From positions 1 through 41,242 of IMG/VR virus record IMGVR_UViG_3300044796_000357: DNA of 41,242 bases; one strand, given 5' to 3'. Source of the stretch: a virus. The notes below the pieces were generated by a model, which saw only the letters and a list, made by a program, of their open reading frames with translations, did not search any database and was not told where the DNA came from. Below are positions 22,743 to 30,883 of the stretch, piece after piece (the first letter of the stretch is position 1; every line of letters begins with the position of its first letter). A program made the translations under genes and the position numbers.

Positions 22743-23020
22743 TGGCCAAGCAGTTCCTGCGGCCCGGCGAAGGCCGGCGCGTGCTTCTCCCTGGTCGCAC
22801 CGAGGTGCCCGCGGCCGGCATGGAGATGGAGGTGACGCTGTTCGTGCAGCGCCGCATCGACTGCGGCGACCTGGTCGCCCTGGCCGAGGCGCCGCCACCA
22901 GACGCGCAGCAAGGCGGAGCGGCGACGGGAGCGACAGCTGCCGTCTCCGGCAGCGCTAGCGCTCTCGCGGCGCAAGGGGCGCCGCTGCCGCTAACCTCGC
23001 CGCCCCAGGGGGGCGTCTGA
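22742..23020 (+). CDS. DUF2635-type protein (Mu gp38 position), tail altered by repeats
   Basis: 92 residues. The first 50 match the short DUF2635 protein upstream of the sheath gene: FLRPGEGRRVLLPGRTEVPA, VQRRIDCGDLVAL. From about residue 53 onward (DAQQGGAATGATAAVSGSAS, ALAAQGAPLPLTSPPQGGV) the sequence is encoded by two double-hairpin repeats lying head to head (reverse copy F2 then forward copy F), so the C-terminal 40 residues are probably not part of the ancestral protein. Confidence 0.75.
   Translation: MAKQFLRPGEGRRVLLPGRTEVPAAGMEMEVTLFVQRRIDCGDLVALAEAPPPDAQQGGAATGATAAVSGSASALAAQGAPLPLTSPPQGGV
22899..22959 (-). repeat. Double-hairpin element, copy F2 (reverse)
   Basis: Reverse copy abutting forward copy F. 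Plus-strand hairpin 1: GCTGCCG/CGGCAGC (22937-22943, 22948-22954), loop TCTC. Even the outer stem bases differ from other copies, yet pairing holds. The second hairpin is degenerate, as in the other reverse copy G, with which it shares the right half. Confidence 0.75.
22960..23019 (+). repeat. Double-hairpin element, copy F (forward)
   Basis: Hairpin 1: GCGGCGC/GCGCCGC (22967-22973, 22979-22985), loop AAGGG. Hairpin 2: CGCCCC/GGGGCG (23001-23006, 23010-23015), loop AGG. The G-run after the loop lies about 8 bases before the sheath ATG at 23022. Confidence 0.85.
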
Positions 23021-23021
23021 C

Positions 23022-24533
23022 ATGAGCGGCAACACCAGCGGCGCGCTCGTCGACCAGACGATCGAATTCAACGAGATCCCCTACACCTGGCAGGTGCCCG
23101 GCAGCTATGCCGAGGTGCGGCCGAACTATTCGAACATGGGCCTGACGCCGTTCCCGGCGAAGGCGCTGATCATCGGCCAGATGCTGTCCTCCGGCGGCAG
23201 CGCGACGCCGGGGACGATCTACTCGCTGACCTCGGCCCCGCAGGCGGCGGCGCTGTTCGGCAACGGCTCGGTGGCGGCCGACATGGCCAAGGGCTTCCTG
23301 ACCGCCAACCCCTTCACCCAGGTCGACATCGTCGGCCTCTCCGACGCATCCGGCGCAGCGACGGCGCAGGGCTCGGTATCGATCGCCGGCGCGGCCACGG
23401 TGGGCGGCGTGCTGGCGCTCTACATCGCCGGCAACCGCATCGCCATTTCGGTGGCGACCACCGACACGCCGGCCAATATCGTCGCCAACCTGGTGGCGGC
23501 GGCGAACGCCATCCCGAACCTGCCGGTGGTCTGTGCCGTGGGCTCGCCGACCAGCACGATGACGGTGACCGCCAAGCACGCCGGCTTCGTCGGCGACATG
23601 CTGGACATGCGGCTCAACTACCAGATCGGCGATGCGACGCCGACCGGCATCACGCCGACGATCACGGCGATCGCCGGCGGCACGCTGAACCCGAGCCTCG
23701 CCGGCGTGATCAGCGCCATCGCCGCCAGCTGGTATACCGACATCGTGCTGCCGTTCTACGACAGCGCCAACATGGCGCTGGTCACCGCCATGCTGGCGAC
23801 GCGCTACCAGGCGATGGGCAAGCTCGATACCCATGCCTGGGTCTGCGCGCCGGGCACCTATGGCGCGCTGCTGAGCCAGAGCCAGTACTACAACTCGCCC
23901 TATCGCAGCGTGCTCGGCGTCACCAACGGGCTGCAGCCGCCGTGGATCTGGGCGGCGACGATGGCGGGTGTCGGCGTCTTCAACCTCACCAACGACCCGG
24001 CGCGGCAGCTGCGCGGCCTGGCGCTGCCCGGCATTCTGGCGCCGGCGCCGGCGGATCGCATGCCGATCGCCGAACAGGAGCTGCTGCTGACCGACGGCGT
24101 CAGCACCTTCGACGTCCAGGCCGACGGCACGGTGGTGCTGCAGCGGGTGGTGACCGAGTACCAGAAGACCAACCTCGGCGTGCCGGATACCGCCTGGCAC
24201 GACGTGATGGTGCCGAAGGTGATGACGCGCATCCGCTACGACTGGGTGAACTACACCCAGCTGCTCTACCCGCGGAACAAGCTCTCCGACGACGGCACGC
24301 TGGCGGCGGAATACGACCCCAACGTCGTCACGCCCAAGCGCATGAAGGCGACCTGGGCGGCGCGCTCGCGCCTCTACGAGCAGCAGGGCTGGCTGGAGAA
24401 CACGGCGACGCTGGCGGCGAACAGCGTGTTCGTGCGGGACGGCACCGACCGCAACCGGCTGAACAGCCAGCAGCCGGTGCAGATCATCGGCAACCTGATG
24501 GTGCTCGCCGGCGTCCTCGAATTTCAGGTTTAA
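23022..24533 (+). CDS. L: Tail sheath protein (Mu gpL)
   Basis: 503 residues (Mu gpL is 495). Contractile sheath subunit. Conserved features: IPYTWQVPGSYAEVRPNYSN at the N-terminus, PAKALIIGQMLSSGGSATPG, the variable Ala/Thr-rich insertion domain (about 110-225), ASWYTDIVLPFYDSANM, THAWVCAPGTYGALLSQSQ and the C-terminal LNSQQPVQIIGNLMVLAGVL EFQV-type ending. It starts 2 bases after the stop of the gp38-like gene, directly behind repeat F. Confidence 0.95.
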   Translation: MSGNTSGALVDQTIEFNEIPYTWQVPGSYAEVRPNYSNMGLTPFPAKALIIGQMLSSGGSATPGTIYSLTSAPQAAALFGNGSVAADMAKGFLTANPFTQVDIVGLSDASGAATAQGSVSIAGAATVGGVLALYIAGNRIAISVATTDTPANIVANLVAAANAIPNLPVVCAVGSPTSTMTVTAKHAGFVGDMLDMRLNYQIGDATPTGITPTITAIAGGTLNPSLAGVISAIAASWYTDIVLPFYDSANMALVTAMLATRYQAMGKLDTHAWVCAPGTYGALLSQSQYYNSPYRSVLGVTNGLQPPWIWAATMAGVGVFNLTNDPARQLRGLALPGILAPAPADRMPIAEQELLLTDGVSTFDVQADGTVVLQRVVTEYQKTNLGVPDTAWHDVMVPKVMTRIRYDWVNYTQLLYPRNKLSDDGTLAAEYDPNVVTPKRMKATWAARSRLYEQQGWLENTATLAANSVFVRDGTDRNRLNSQQPVQIIGNLMVLAGVLEFQV

Positions 24534-24545
24534 GGAGCACGTCTG

Positions 24546-24908
24546 ATGGCGCAGACCCTCGGGATCATCGACCTCGTCTGGAACGGCACCAAAATCCAGG
24601 TGGAGAAAGGCGCCACCTTCAAGCCGGGCGGGATCAAGAACAACTCGGTCATCGCCGGCCGCCAGGTGCACCAGTCGCAGGAATACATCGCCTCGGAGGT
24701 GAAGGGCACCACGGTGCTGATGGCCGGCCAGTCGCTGCTGGCACTGATCGCCACCACCGCCGGCGAACTGCAGGTGGTCTGCGATACCGGCCAGACCTAC
24801 GTGATGAACGACGCCTTCCTGGTCGACCGGCCCGACGTGACCGCCGGCGAGGGCGGCAAGGTGAACCTCACCTGGAACGCCGGCGAGCCGCAGGAGCTGC
24901 TGTCGTGA
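24546..24908 (+). CDS. M: Tail tube protein (Mu gpM)
   Basis: 120 residues, equal to the family (Mu gpM 118). Forms the inner tail tube. Visible: IDLVWNGTKIQVEKGATFKP, GIKNNSVIAGRQVHQSQEYI, VLMAGQSLLALIATTAGELQ and TGQTYVMNDAFLVDRPDVTA. An AAGGAG ribosome-binding site precedes the ATG; the short spacer reads CACGTCTGATG, resembling the end of the double-hairpin elements. Overlaps the next gene at GTGA. Confidence 0.95.
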   Translation: MAQTLGIIDLVWNGTKIQVEKGATFKPGGIKNNSVIAGRQVHQSQEYIASEVKGTTVLMAGQSLLALIATTAGELQVVCDTGQTYVMNDAFLVDRPDVTAGEGGKVNLTWNAGEPQELLS

Positions 24909-25366
24909 CCGGTCGCGCGCCTTCGCGTGACCCGGCCGACGCCCAGGTGGACATCGTGCTGAACGATGATGCCGGCGAGGCGACCGGCGAGGACACGCCG
25001 GTCGTCGTGCTCGACGAGGCCGCCGCGGCCGATCCGCTGCCCGAGCGCGCGGTGCGCAACGAGGACGGCTCGATCACGCTGCCGCTGCTCTATCCGGTGA
25101 CGCTGAAGTTCAAGAAGGCGAGCAGCGGCGACGTGCGCGAGGAGACGCTGGAGGAGCTGGTGATGCGCCGGCTGACCGGGGCGGACATGCGCGCCATCAC
25201 CGCGGCCAGCAACGGCCACATGGTCGCCGTCGGCATCGCCCGCTCGGCCAGGATCGGCGAGGCCAAGATGATGGCGCTGTTCGACCGCATGGACGGCGCG
25301 GACGCCAATGCCGCCGCCCAGGTGGTCGGTTTTTTTCTCGGCAGTGGCCGCCCGACTGGCCGCTGA
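24905..25366 (+). CDS. Tail assembly chaperone, short form (Mu gp41)
   Basis: 153 residues. Middle part matches the gp41 family: ITLPLLYPVTLKFKKASSGD, EETLEELVMRRLTGADMRAI, MMALFDRMDGADA. In long-tailed phages this protein and its frameshifted extension coat the tape measure during tube assembly. The first 50 residues are acidic and probably disordered. GTG at 24905 overlaps the tube gene. A run of seven T at 25330-25336, near the 3' end, is a -1 slippery site. Confidence 0.88.
   Translation: MTGRAPSRDPADAQVDIVLNDDAGEATGEDTPVVVLDEAAAADPLPERAVRNEDGSITLPLLYPVTLKFKKASSGDVREETLEELVMRRLTGADMRAITAASNGHMVAVGIARSARIGEAKMMALFDRMDGADANAAAQVVGFFLGSGRPTGR
25330..25336 (+). other. Programmed -1 ribosomal frameshift site
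   Basis: The reading frame passes GGT TTT TTT CTC, giving a T-TTT-TTT heptamer at which both tRNAs can re-pair after slipping back one base. The -1 frame then stays open to TAA at 25489-25491, whereas the zero frame stops 10 codons later at 25366. Position matches the gp41/gp42 frameshift known for Mu and many other dsDNA tailed phages. Confidence 0.85.
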
Positions 25367-25491
25367 TCCTGGCGGCGATCGGCGGCCACTACCACTGGCC
25401 GCGGGCTGAGCTGGAGGCCCTGACGGCGGACGAGGCGGCGTTCTGGATGGGTGCGCTGGTAGCGCTGAATGAGCGCTTAAAAGGGGACTAA
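25336..25491 (+). CDS. Frameshifted C-terminal extension of tail assembly chaperone (Mu gp42-like)
   Basis: Read in the -1 frame after the slip at 25330-25336, this adds 51 residues (SRQWPPDWPLILAAIGGHYH, WPRAELEALTADEAAFWMGA, LVALNERLKGD) to residues 1-144 of the gp41-like protein, giving a 195-residue fusion. It has no start codon of its own with a ribosome-binding site, and the Trp-rich WP.EL..L...E...WM.AL pattern is typical for T-part extensions. It ends 3 bases before the tape measure ATG. Confidence 0.82.
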   Translation, partial: SRQWPPDWPLILAAIGGHYHWPRAELEALTADEAAFWMGALVALNERLKGD

Positions 25492-25494
25492 GCC

Positions 25495-27369
25495 ATGGCT
25501 TCCGGCGGAATGACTGCCTCCTTCGTCCTCAAGCTCGAAGACCAGCTCACCAACGGCCTGGTCAAGCTGCAGCGCACCTTCGAGAACCTCAAGCGCGTCG
25601 CCGACCGGCTGAACCTTGGCGGCCTGGTCAATGTCGACCGCACGCTGGACGCTGCAACCAACGGCGCGATCCGCCTGACCACTGCGCTCGGCCGGCTCGA
25701 AAAGGGCGCACACAACGCCTGGTCGGCGCTGAGGCGCATGGCCGGCGGCGTGGGCGCGGCGATGAAGCAGGCGAGCGAGCGCGTCGGCGTCATCGGCGGC
25801 GCGGTGGCGGGCTACTCGATCACGGCACCGATCCGCGCCTATGCCGGCTACGAGAACACGCTGCGCCACATCGCCATCACCGAGCAGCTCTCCGGCTCGG
25901 CGGCGGAGGCCGAGATCGTCCGGCTCAAGACCATGCTGAACCGTGACGCGCTGGCCAGCGGCCAGTCGAGCGAAGCGGTCGCATCCGCCTTCCGCGACCT
26001 GGTGACCTCGGGCATGGGCGAGGCGATGGCGGAGAAGCTGATCGGCATCCACAGCCGGGCGGCCACCGCCTACAACATCTCGCCCGAGGCACTCGGCCAG
26101 GCGGTCTTCGCGCTCAACCAGAACCTCGGCATCGGCCCCGACCAGATGGAGGGGGCGCTGTCGGCGATGGCCTTCGCGGCCAAGGAGGGCAAGTTCTCGG
26201 TGGAGGACTTTTCGCAATTCCTGCCAATGATCACCTCGACCTTCGGCAAGCTCGGCATGAAGGGTCGCCCCGCCGCCGATGCCGCCTTCGCGGCGCTGGA
26301 GACGGTGCGGATGAACACCGGCGACGCCGGCACCGCGGCGACCGACCTCAACGACCTGCTGAACTACCTGACCTCGCCCTTCGCCCAGCGCAGCTTCGCC
26401 AAGGCCGGCATCGACATCGGCGCCGTGCTGCGCAAGGCGGAGGCGCAGGGCATCAATCCGTTCGACGAGATCAATGCCCTGCTGAGGAAGCAGACCAACG
26501 GCATGACGCCGGTGCAGCTGGCGCAGACCCTGGGGCTCGACGTCCACAACATGCAGGGGCGCGACGCGGCGGTGGCGCTGCTGCAGCACAGCGAGCACTA
26601 CGAGCAGCTCCGCCGCCTGTTCGCCGGCATCGATGCCGGCACGCTCAGCCGCGACTTCATCACCGCCTTCAAGGCGCCGGAGGTGCAGATGCGCATCTTC
26701 TCCGAGGAGCTCCACCAGCTGAACCGGCGCGTCGGTGAAGGGTTCTCGCCGCTGATGATGCGGGCCAATCTCGGGCTCAAGTGGCTCGGCGACACGCTCG
26801 ACAAGCTCGACGCCGCGTTCCCGGGCGCTGCGAACGACGTGATCCTCGGCGTCGGCGGGCTGCTGGCGTTGATCGCAACCTTGGGTGCGATCGGCTTCGT
26901 GGCGCCGGCCCTCGCCGCCGGCTTCGGGCTGATCGCCGATCTGGTGATGGCCGGCGGGTCGCTGGTGATGGGGCTCGGCAGTCTGGCCATCGGCGCAGAA
27001 TCGCTGGCCGCTCTGCTGGCGCCGGCGGCGCCTGTCATCGCCGGGCTGATCGGCCTGGGCGGCGCTCTCATGGGCATTCTCGCCGTGGTCAAGACCGATC
27101 CGGGCCTGGTGCCGAACAACGGGGACGGCATGTCGCCGGACGGCATCACCATCGCCGGCGTGAACGATGGCAGCATGAAGCTGCCGGGCCGCCCGAAGGA
27201 CGAGCGCGACGACGATACGCTCAGCTTCCGCGAGCAGCTGCGCGATGCCGGCGTGCTGATCGGCCAGACGGCGGCGGCTCTGATCGGCGCGGCGCTCACC
27301 AACCCCATGGCGATGATGAACCCCCAATCCAGTCGTGGCAGCACGTCCAACCGGTTCTTGGACGACTGA
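25495..27369 (+). CDS. Tail length tape measure protein
   Basis: 624 residues. Sets tail length and probably enters the cell envelope on infection. N-terminal helices (LEDQLTNGLVKLQRTFENLK), a TP901-type core (YAGYENTLRHIAITEQLSGS; LVTSGMGEAMAEKLIGIHSR; KEGKFSVEDFSQFLPMITST; LNDLLNYLTSPFAQRSFAKA) and a hydrophobic stretch of about 85 residues (449-532) with several potential membrane helices. It follows the frameshifted chaperone, as expected, with AAAAGGGG as ribosome-binding region. Mu gp42 is of similar type and length. Confidence 0.93.
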   Translation: MASGGMTASFVLKLEDQLTNGLVKLQRTFENLKRVADRLNLGGLVNVDRTLDAATNGAIRLTTALGRLEKGAHNAWSALRRMAGGVGAAMKQASERVGVIGGAVAGYSITAPIRAYAGYENTLRHIAITEQLSGSAAEAEIVRLKTMLNRDALASGQSSEAVASAFRDLVTSGMGEAMAEKLIGIHSRAATAYNISPEALGQAVFALNQNLGIGPDQMEGALSAMAFAAKEGKFSVEDFSQFLPMITSTFGKLGMKGRPAADAAFAALETVRMNTGDAGTAATDLNDLLNYLTSPFAQRSFAKAGIDIGAVLRKAEAQGINPFDEINALLRKQTNGMTPVQLAQTLGLDVHNMQGRDAAVALLQHSEHYEQLRRLFAGIDAGTLSRDFITAFKAPEVQMRIFSEELHQLNRRVGEGFSPLMMRANLGLKWLGDTLDKLDAAFPGAANDVILGVGGLLALIATLGAIGFVAPALAAGFGLIADLVMAGGSLVMGLGSLAIGAESLAALLAPAAPVIAGLIGLGGALMGILAVVKTDPGLVPNNGDGMSPDGITIAGVNDGSMKLPGRPKDERDDDTLSFREQLRDAGVLIGQTAAALIGAALTNPMAMMNPQSSRGSTSNRFLDD

Positions 27370-28508
27370 TGTCAGGCGCGATCTCCAACATCACCGCGGC
27401 GATCAGCAACGCCGCCGCCGGCGTCTCCAACATCGCCGGCGCGGTGAGCAACGTCGCCGCGGCCATCGGTGGCGCCGCAACCACCATCGAGGGGCTGTTC
27501 GACACGCTGCTGACGGCCTCCTTTGCCGGCCTGCCGTTCTTCATCATCGACAGCCGGCACCAGGTCGGCCGCCGGGTGCAGCGCTTCTTCTTTCCCGGCC
27601 GCGACGACACCGAGTTCCAGGATCTCGGCGCGCTCGACGGGCCGATCCGCATCACCGGCCTGCTCGCCGGCGACGACTACATCGCCCAGGCGGCGGCGCT
27701 GCACATGGCATTCCGCACCGCCGGGCCGCAGACGCTGGTGCATCCCTGGCTCGGCGAGATCCAGGTGCTGCAGGGCGACAGCCCGCCGACGATCTCGTTC
27801 AACCACACCGAATTCCGCATCGCCCGCTTCGAGGCGACGTTCGTGCCCGACAGCGCGTTCGTGCTGCCGCCGCCGGATACGCTGTCGACCCTGCTGGGAC
27901 AGGTGACCTCGGCGGCATCCTCGGTCCAGTCTTTCCTCGGCGCCGTGCTGTCGCCGGCGGCAACGCCGATGGCGCTGGTCAGCTACGTCAACGGCATGGC
28001 CAACCAGGTCGGCGGGATGTTCCAGTCGGCGACGGCGGGTGGCCTGGCGGCCGACGTGCTCGGGCCGGCGGCGGCAGGGCCGATCGCGGCGATCACCTCG
28101 CAGGCGCAGGACGCCATTTCGACGATTGCCTCGCAGGCCACGGGCGCCTCGGGCTGGGCGAGCACGATGGTGGCGAACCTCACGGCGCTGCCCAATGCGC
28201 TCGCCAATGCCTCGGTGCCGACGCTGGTAGCTGCGGTCGGGCCTGGCCCGTCGGCCGCCTTGCAGGCGCTGCTGGCCGCCGGCGGCCCGACGGCGACGCT
28301 TCAGTCGATCGCCACCTCGCTGTCGACCCAGGCCAGCCTCACCGCGCAGGCGCTGGCCGGCGCCGTGCCCTCGGTGAGCACCGCGCTCACCGGCGCCGTG
28401 CCATCGCTGAGTGCAGCGGCCAGCGCGTTGTCATCGGCCGCCGACCCGACGGCGACCACCAACACGCTGCTCGGCGTGATGAGCCAGATCAAGGCGAAGT
28501 TCGGATGA
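27369..28508 (+). CDS. N: DNA circularisation / tail protein (Mu gpN)
   Basis: 379 residues. The DNA_circ_N domain (about 42-165) is clear: FAGLPFFIIDSRHQVGRRVQ, FFFPGRDDTEFQDLGALDGP, ALHMAFRTAGPQTLVHPWLG, EFRIARFEATFVP. This is the Mu gpN family, a baseplate hub-side protein. The remaining part is Ala/Ser/Thr-rich low-complexity helix (about 175-379). Starts with TGATG overlap on the tape measure gene and overlaps the next gene by four bases. Confidence 0.9.
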   Translation: MSGAISNITAAISNAAAGVSNIAGAVSNVAAAIGGAATTIEGLFDTLLTASFAGLPFFIIDSRHQVGRRVQRFFFPGRDDTEFQDLGALDGPIRITGLLAGDDYIAQAAALHMAFRTAGPQTLVHPWLGEIQVLQGDSPPTISFNHTEFRIARFEATFVPDSAFVLPPPDTLSTLLGQVTSAASSVQSFLGAVLSPAATPMALVSYVNGMANQVGGMFQSATAGGLAADVLGPAAAGPIAAITSQAQDAISTIASQATGASGWASTMVANLTALPNALANASVPTLVAAVGPGPSAALQALLAAGGPTATLQSIATSLSTQASLTAQALAGAVPSVSTALTGAVPSLSAAASALSSAADPTATTNTLLGVMSQIKAKFG

Positions 28509-28951
28509 CCGCCCTCGCGCCTGCCCCTGCCATCAGTGCCGGCCTGCGCGCCCAGATTGTGCTGGCGGCGATCGCCGCTGCCTCGGACATCGTCTTCGCC
28601 AGCCAGCAGGACGCGAGCGCGATGTGCGACCAGCTGCTGGCCGCGCTTGACCAGGTGATCGCCGACGCGGCGACGCAGGCGGCGACAATGCCGCAGGAAG
28701 GGGCGCAGCTGTGGCGCAGCCTGATCGCCGTGCGCGATGCCGTCGCCGCTGACTACAACGCCCAGATCGGCCGCCTGCCGCCGGTGGTGCAGCTCGCTCT
28801 GCCGGCGGCGGTGCCGGTCTGGCACATCGCGCAGTATCTCGCCGGCGACGTGCCGAGCACCGTGTTCGCCACCTATCAGGACATCGTCGCCCGCAACGGC
28901 ATCCGCCATCCCGGCCTGCCGGTGAATGGGCCTGTGGAAGTCTTGGCATGA
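28505..28951 (+). CDS. Hypothetical tail protein between gpN and gpP
   Basis: 148 residues, helical and Ala-rich, no motif of known function. The end (HIAQYLAGDVPSTVFATYQD, IVARNGIRHPGLPVNGPVEV) looks conserved-type. Such a protein between N and P is found in the alphaproteobacterial Mu-like group, perhaps tail or baseplate related. Overlaps gpN at ATGA and is followed by repeat D. Confidence 0.6.
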   Translation: MTALAPAPAISAGLRAQIVLAAIAAASDIVFASQQDASAMCDQLLAALDQVIADAATQAATMPQEGAQLWRSLIAVRDAVAADYNAQIGRLPPVVQLALPAAVPVWHIAQYLAGDVPSTVFATYQDIVARNGIRHPGLPVNGPVEVLA

Positions 28952-28963
28952 GGTGGAGTGGGA

Positions 28964-29024
28964 CGCTTTCGCGGTTTGAAGGCAAACCGCTGTCGCTCGC
29001 GTCGCCGCGCAAGAGGCGCGTCTG
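28964..29024 (+). repeat. Double-hairpin element, copy D (forward)
   Basis: Hairpin 1: GCGGTTTG/CAAACCGC (28971-28978, 28983-28990), AAGG loop, 8 pairs, with an AT-rich tip unlike any other copy. Hairpin 2: CGCGC/GCGCG (29006-29010, 29016-29020), loop AAGAG. Wholly intergenic; AGAGG lies 8 bases before the gpP ATG at 29025. Confidence 0.88.
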
Positions 29025-30296
29025 ATGGAACCGACCGGCGGCGGCACCGGTTCGGTGGCAGCGGCGGCAACACCGTCGCAGCGCGTCGCGCTCCAGATCG
29101 CCGGCGCCAGCTTCCGGCAATGGACCTCGATCGAGATCATCCGCGACCTGGCGCAGATCTCCGGCGGCTTCACCCTCGACTACATCGATGACGGGCGGGC
29201 GACGCAGGCGCTGCCGAACGTCCTCGCCGTGCCGCCGTTCTTCCGTATCGTGCGCGCGGGCATGCCCTGCGCCATCACCATCGACGGCGAGATGGTGCTG
29301 CTCGGCTTCATCGACGACGTGAAGCTGCGCTGGACCGGCCGGATGCTCACGGCGCGCATCGAAGGCCGCGATCGCGTCGGCGATCTGGTGGACTGCGCGG
29401 CGCTGCCGGAAGGGCCGGCCGAGTTCAAGGGCGTCGATCTGCTGCATGTGGCGCAGGCGGTTTGTGCGCCCTATGGCATCAAGGCGCAGAAGCAGGTCGA
29501 CGTCGGCGCACCATTCGCGCGGCTGTCGGCCAACCCGCACGAGACGGCGCTGGCCTTTCTCGAGAAGGCGGCGCGGCAGCGGGCGGTGCTGCTGGTCTCC
29601 GATGGTATCGGCGGGCTGCTATTGACCCAGGGCGGCCTGTCGCAGGCGCCGGCACCGCTGAAGGTGCCGGGCAATGTGCAAGCGGCCGAGTTCAACTCGT
29701 CCTGGCGCCAGCGCTTTTCGGACGTCTACGTCAAGGGCCAGACCGACGCCGCAACCCGCCGCGCCGGCCTGGCGCCGGCGATGACCTCGGCGACGACGCC
29801 CGGCCCCATGGCCAATGGCTCGACGGTGACCGAGGGCAGCACAATCCTGATGACCGGCCATGCGCACGACCTGGACATCACCCGCTACCGGCCGACGGTG
29901 AAGCTGACACGCACCCAGTCGGGCATGAGCACGGCGCAAGACCAGGCGGAGTGGTGGGTGCGGGTCGCCCGCGGCCTTGGCGACACGTTGACCTACACCG
30001 CGCTCGACTGGCGCGCCGGCAAGGCGCAGGCCAACGGCCTCGGGGCGCTGTGGCGGCCGAATGCGGTGGTGACCGTCACCGATCCCTATGCCGACATCGA
30101 CAAGCCGATGCTGATTGTCGGGACGACCTACAGCGAGGGCGCCGACGGTCAGACGACGCGGCTGCGCGTCGCCGGACTGACGGCGTTCGACCGCACCAAC
30201 GAGGCCGAGAAGCGGCGCCACCGGGTGACCGGGAACGCGGTCACCAAGCCGCTGAGCAGCGCCGTCGTTCCCCTGACCCAGGCCTCCACGCCATGA
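29025..30296 (+). CDS. P: Baseplate hub protein (Mu gpP/gp44)
   Basis: 423 residues. Family features: FRQWTSIEIIRDLAQISGGF, VDLLHVAQAVCAPYGIKAQK, NPHETALAFLEKAARQRAVL LVSDG, LTQGGLSQAPAPLKVPGNVQ, FSDVYVKGQTDAATRRAGLA and the C-terminal WRPNAVVTVTDPYADIDKPM LIVG. Forms the trimeric hub to which spike and tube attach. The start directly follows repeat D, whose loop provides the ribosome-binding site. Overlaps gpV by four bases. Confidence 0.93.
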   Translation: MEPTGGGTGSVAAAATPSQRVALQIAGASFRQWTSIEIIRDLAQISGGFTLDYIDDGRATQALPNVLAVPPFFRIVRAGMPCAITIDGEMVLLGFIDDVKLRWTGRMLTARIEGRDRVGDLVDCAALPEGPAEFKGVDLLHVAQAVCAPYGIKAQKQVDVGAPFARLSANPHETALAFLEKAARQRAVLLVSDGIGGLLLTQGGLSQAPAPLKVPGNVQAAEFNSSWRQRFSDVYVKGQTDAATRRAGLAPAMTSATTPGPMANGSTVTEGSTILMTGHAHDLDITRYRPTVKLTRTQSGMSTAQDQAEWWVRVARGLGDTLTYTALDWRAGKAQANGLGALWRPNAVVTVTDPYADIDKPMLIVGTTYSEGADGQTTRLRVAGLTAFDRTNEAEKRRHRVTGNAVTKPLSSAVVPLTQASTP

Positions 30297-30832
30297 GCGC
30301 GGAGACGGCCGGCGATTTCCGTGGCGCCACCGTGCTCGGGGTGGTGCAGGCGGTGAACGACGCGGGCCAGGCGCAGACGGTCGACGTCAAAACTCACGAG
30401 GGCATCGTGCGCGCCGGCATCGAGGTGCTGCAGCCGTTCGGCTTCGCCGGCGCGCCGCCGGCGGTGGGCGCGATCTGCCTGCTGCTGGCCGTCGGCGGCG
30501 ATCCCGGGCACATGGTGGCGCTGCCCGTGGCGGCACCCGGCGGCCGCTATGGCGGCCAGGCGGCGGGCGAAGCGACGATGTACGGGTCCGACGGCACCCG
30601 CGTCTCGATCCGGCAGGGCAGCACCGTCGAGGTGTGGGCGGCGACGCAGGTGATCCTGCACACGCCGCTGGCGACGATCACCGGCAACCTTGTGGTCGAC
30701 GGCGACATCAGCGACGCCGGCGGCGCGCACGGCACGCTGGCCGAGTTCCGCACCGCCTACGACGAGCACAAGCACCCGGACGTGCAACCCGGCGGCAGTT
30801 CCACCGGCACGACGAGCAATCCGACCGCCTGA
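30293..30832 (+). CDS. Baseplate assembly protein / spike (Mu gp45, gpV type)
   Basis: 179 residues. The N-terminal OB-fold region (FRGATVLGVVQAVNDAGQAQ, TVDVKTHEG, VEVLQPFGFAGAP) and later AGEATMYGSDGTRVSIRQGS, ATQVILHTPLATITGNLVVD GDIS resemble Mu gp45, the membrane-piercing spike with its C-terminal beta-helix. The tail end EHKHPDVQPGGSSTGTTSNP has the HxH pattern that binds iron at the tip of gp45/gpV spikes. Followed by the late promoter-like motif. Confidence 0.92.
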   Translation: MSAETAGDFRGATVLGVVQAVNDAGQAQTVDVKTHEGIVRAGIEVLQPFGFAGAPPAVGAICLLLAVGGDPGHMVALPVAAPGGRYGGQAAGEATMYGSDGTRVSIRQGSTVEVWAATQVILHTPLATITGNLVVDGDISDAGGAHGTLAEFRTAYDEHKHPDVQPGGSSTGTTSNPTA

Positions 30833-30851
30833 GGAAGGCGCTCCGCATGCC
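30833..30851 (+). promoter_or_regulatory. Candidate late promoter element, tail operon (PP-like)
   Basis: Third copy of GGAA-N3-GCTCCGCATGCC, immediately after the gpV stop and 33 bases before the gp46 ATG. The downstream sequence CCGGCGTTCCGCGCGCGCGC also matches the copy at 8559. Mu has its PP late promoter inside this tail region (upstream of gene P). Confidence 0.55.
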
Positions 30852-30883
30852 CGGCGTTCCGCGCGCGCGCGACAGTGCCGCGC

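Noticed and set aside
30861-30870. GC-alternating runs (CGCGCGCGC) at 8584, 18851 and 30861 as Z-DNA or simple repeats
   Set aside because: Short runs are expected at this GC content; two of them belong to the late promoter motif context and were reported there instead.
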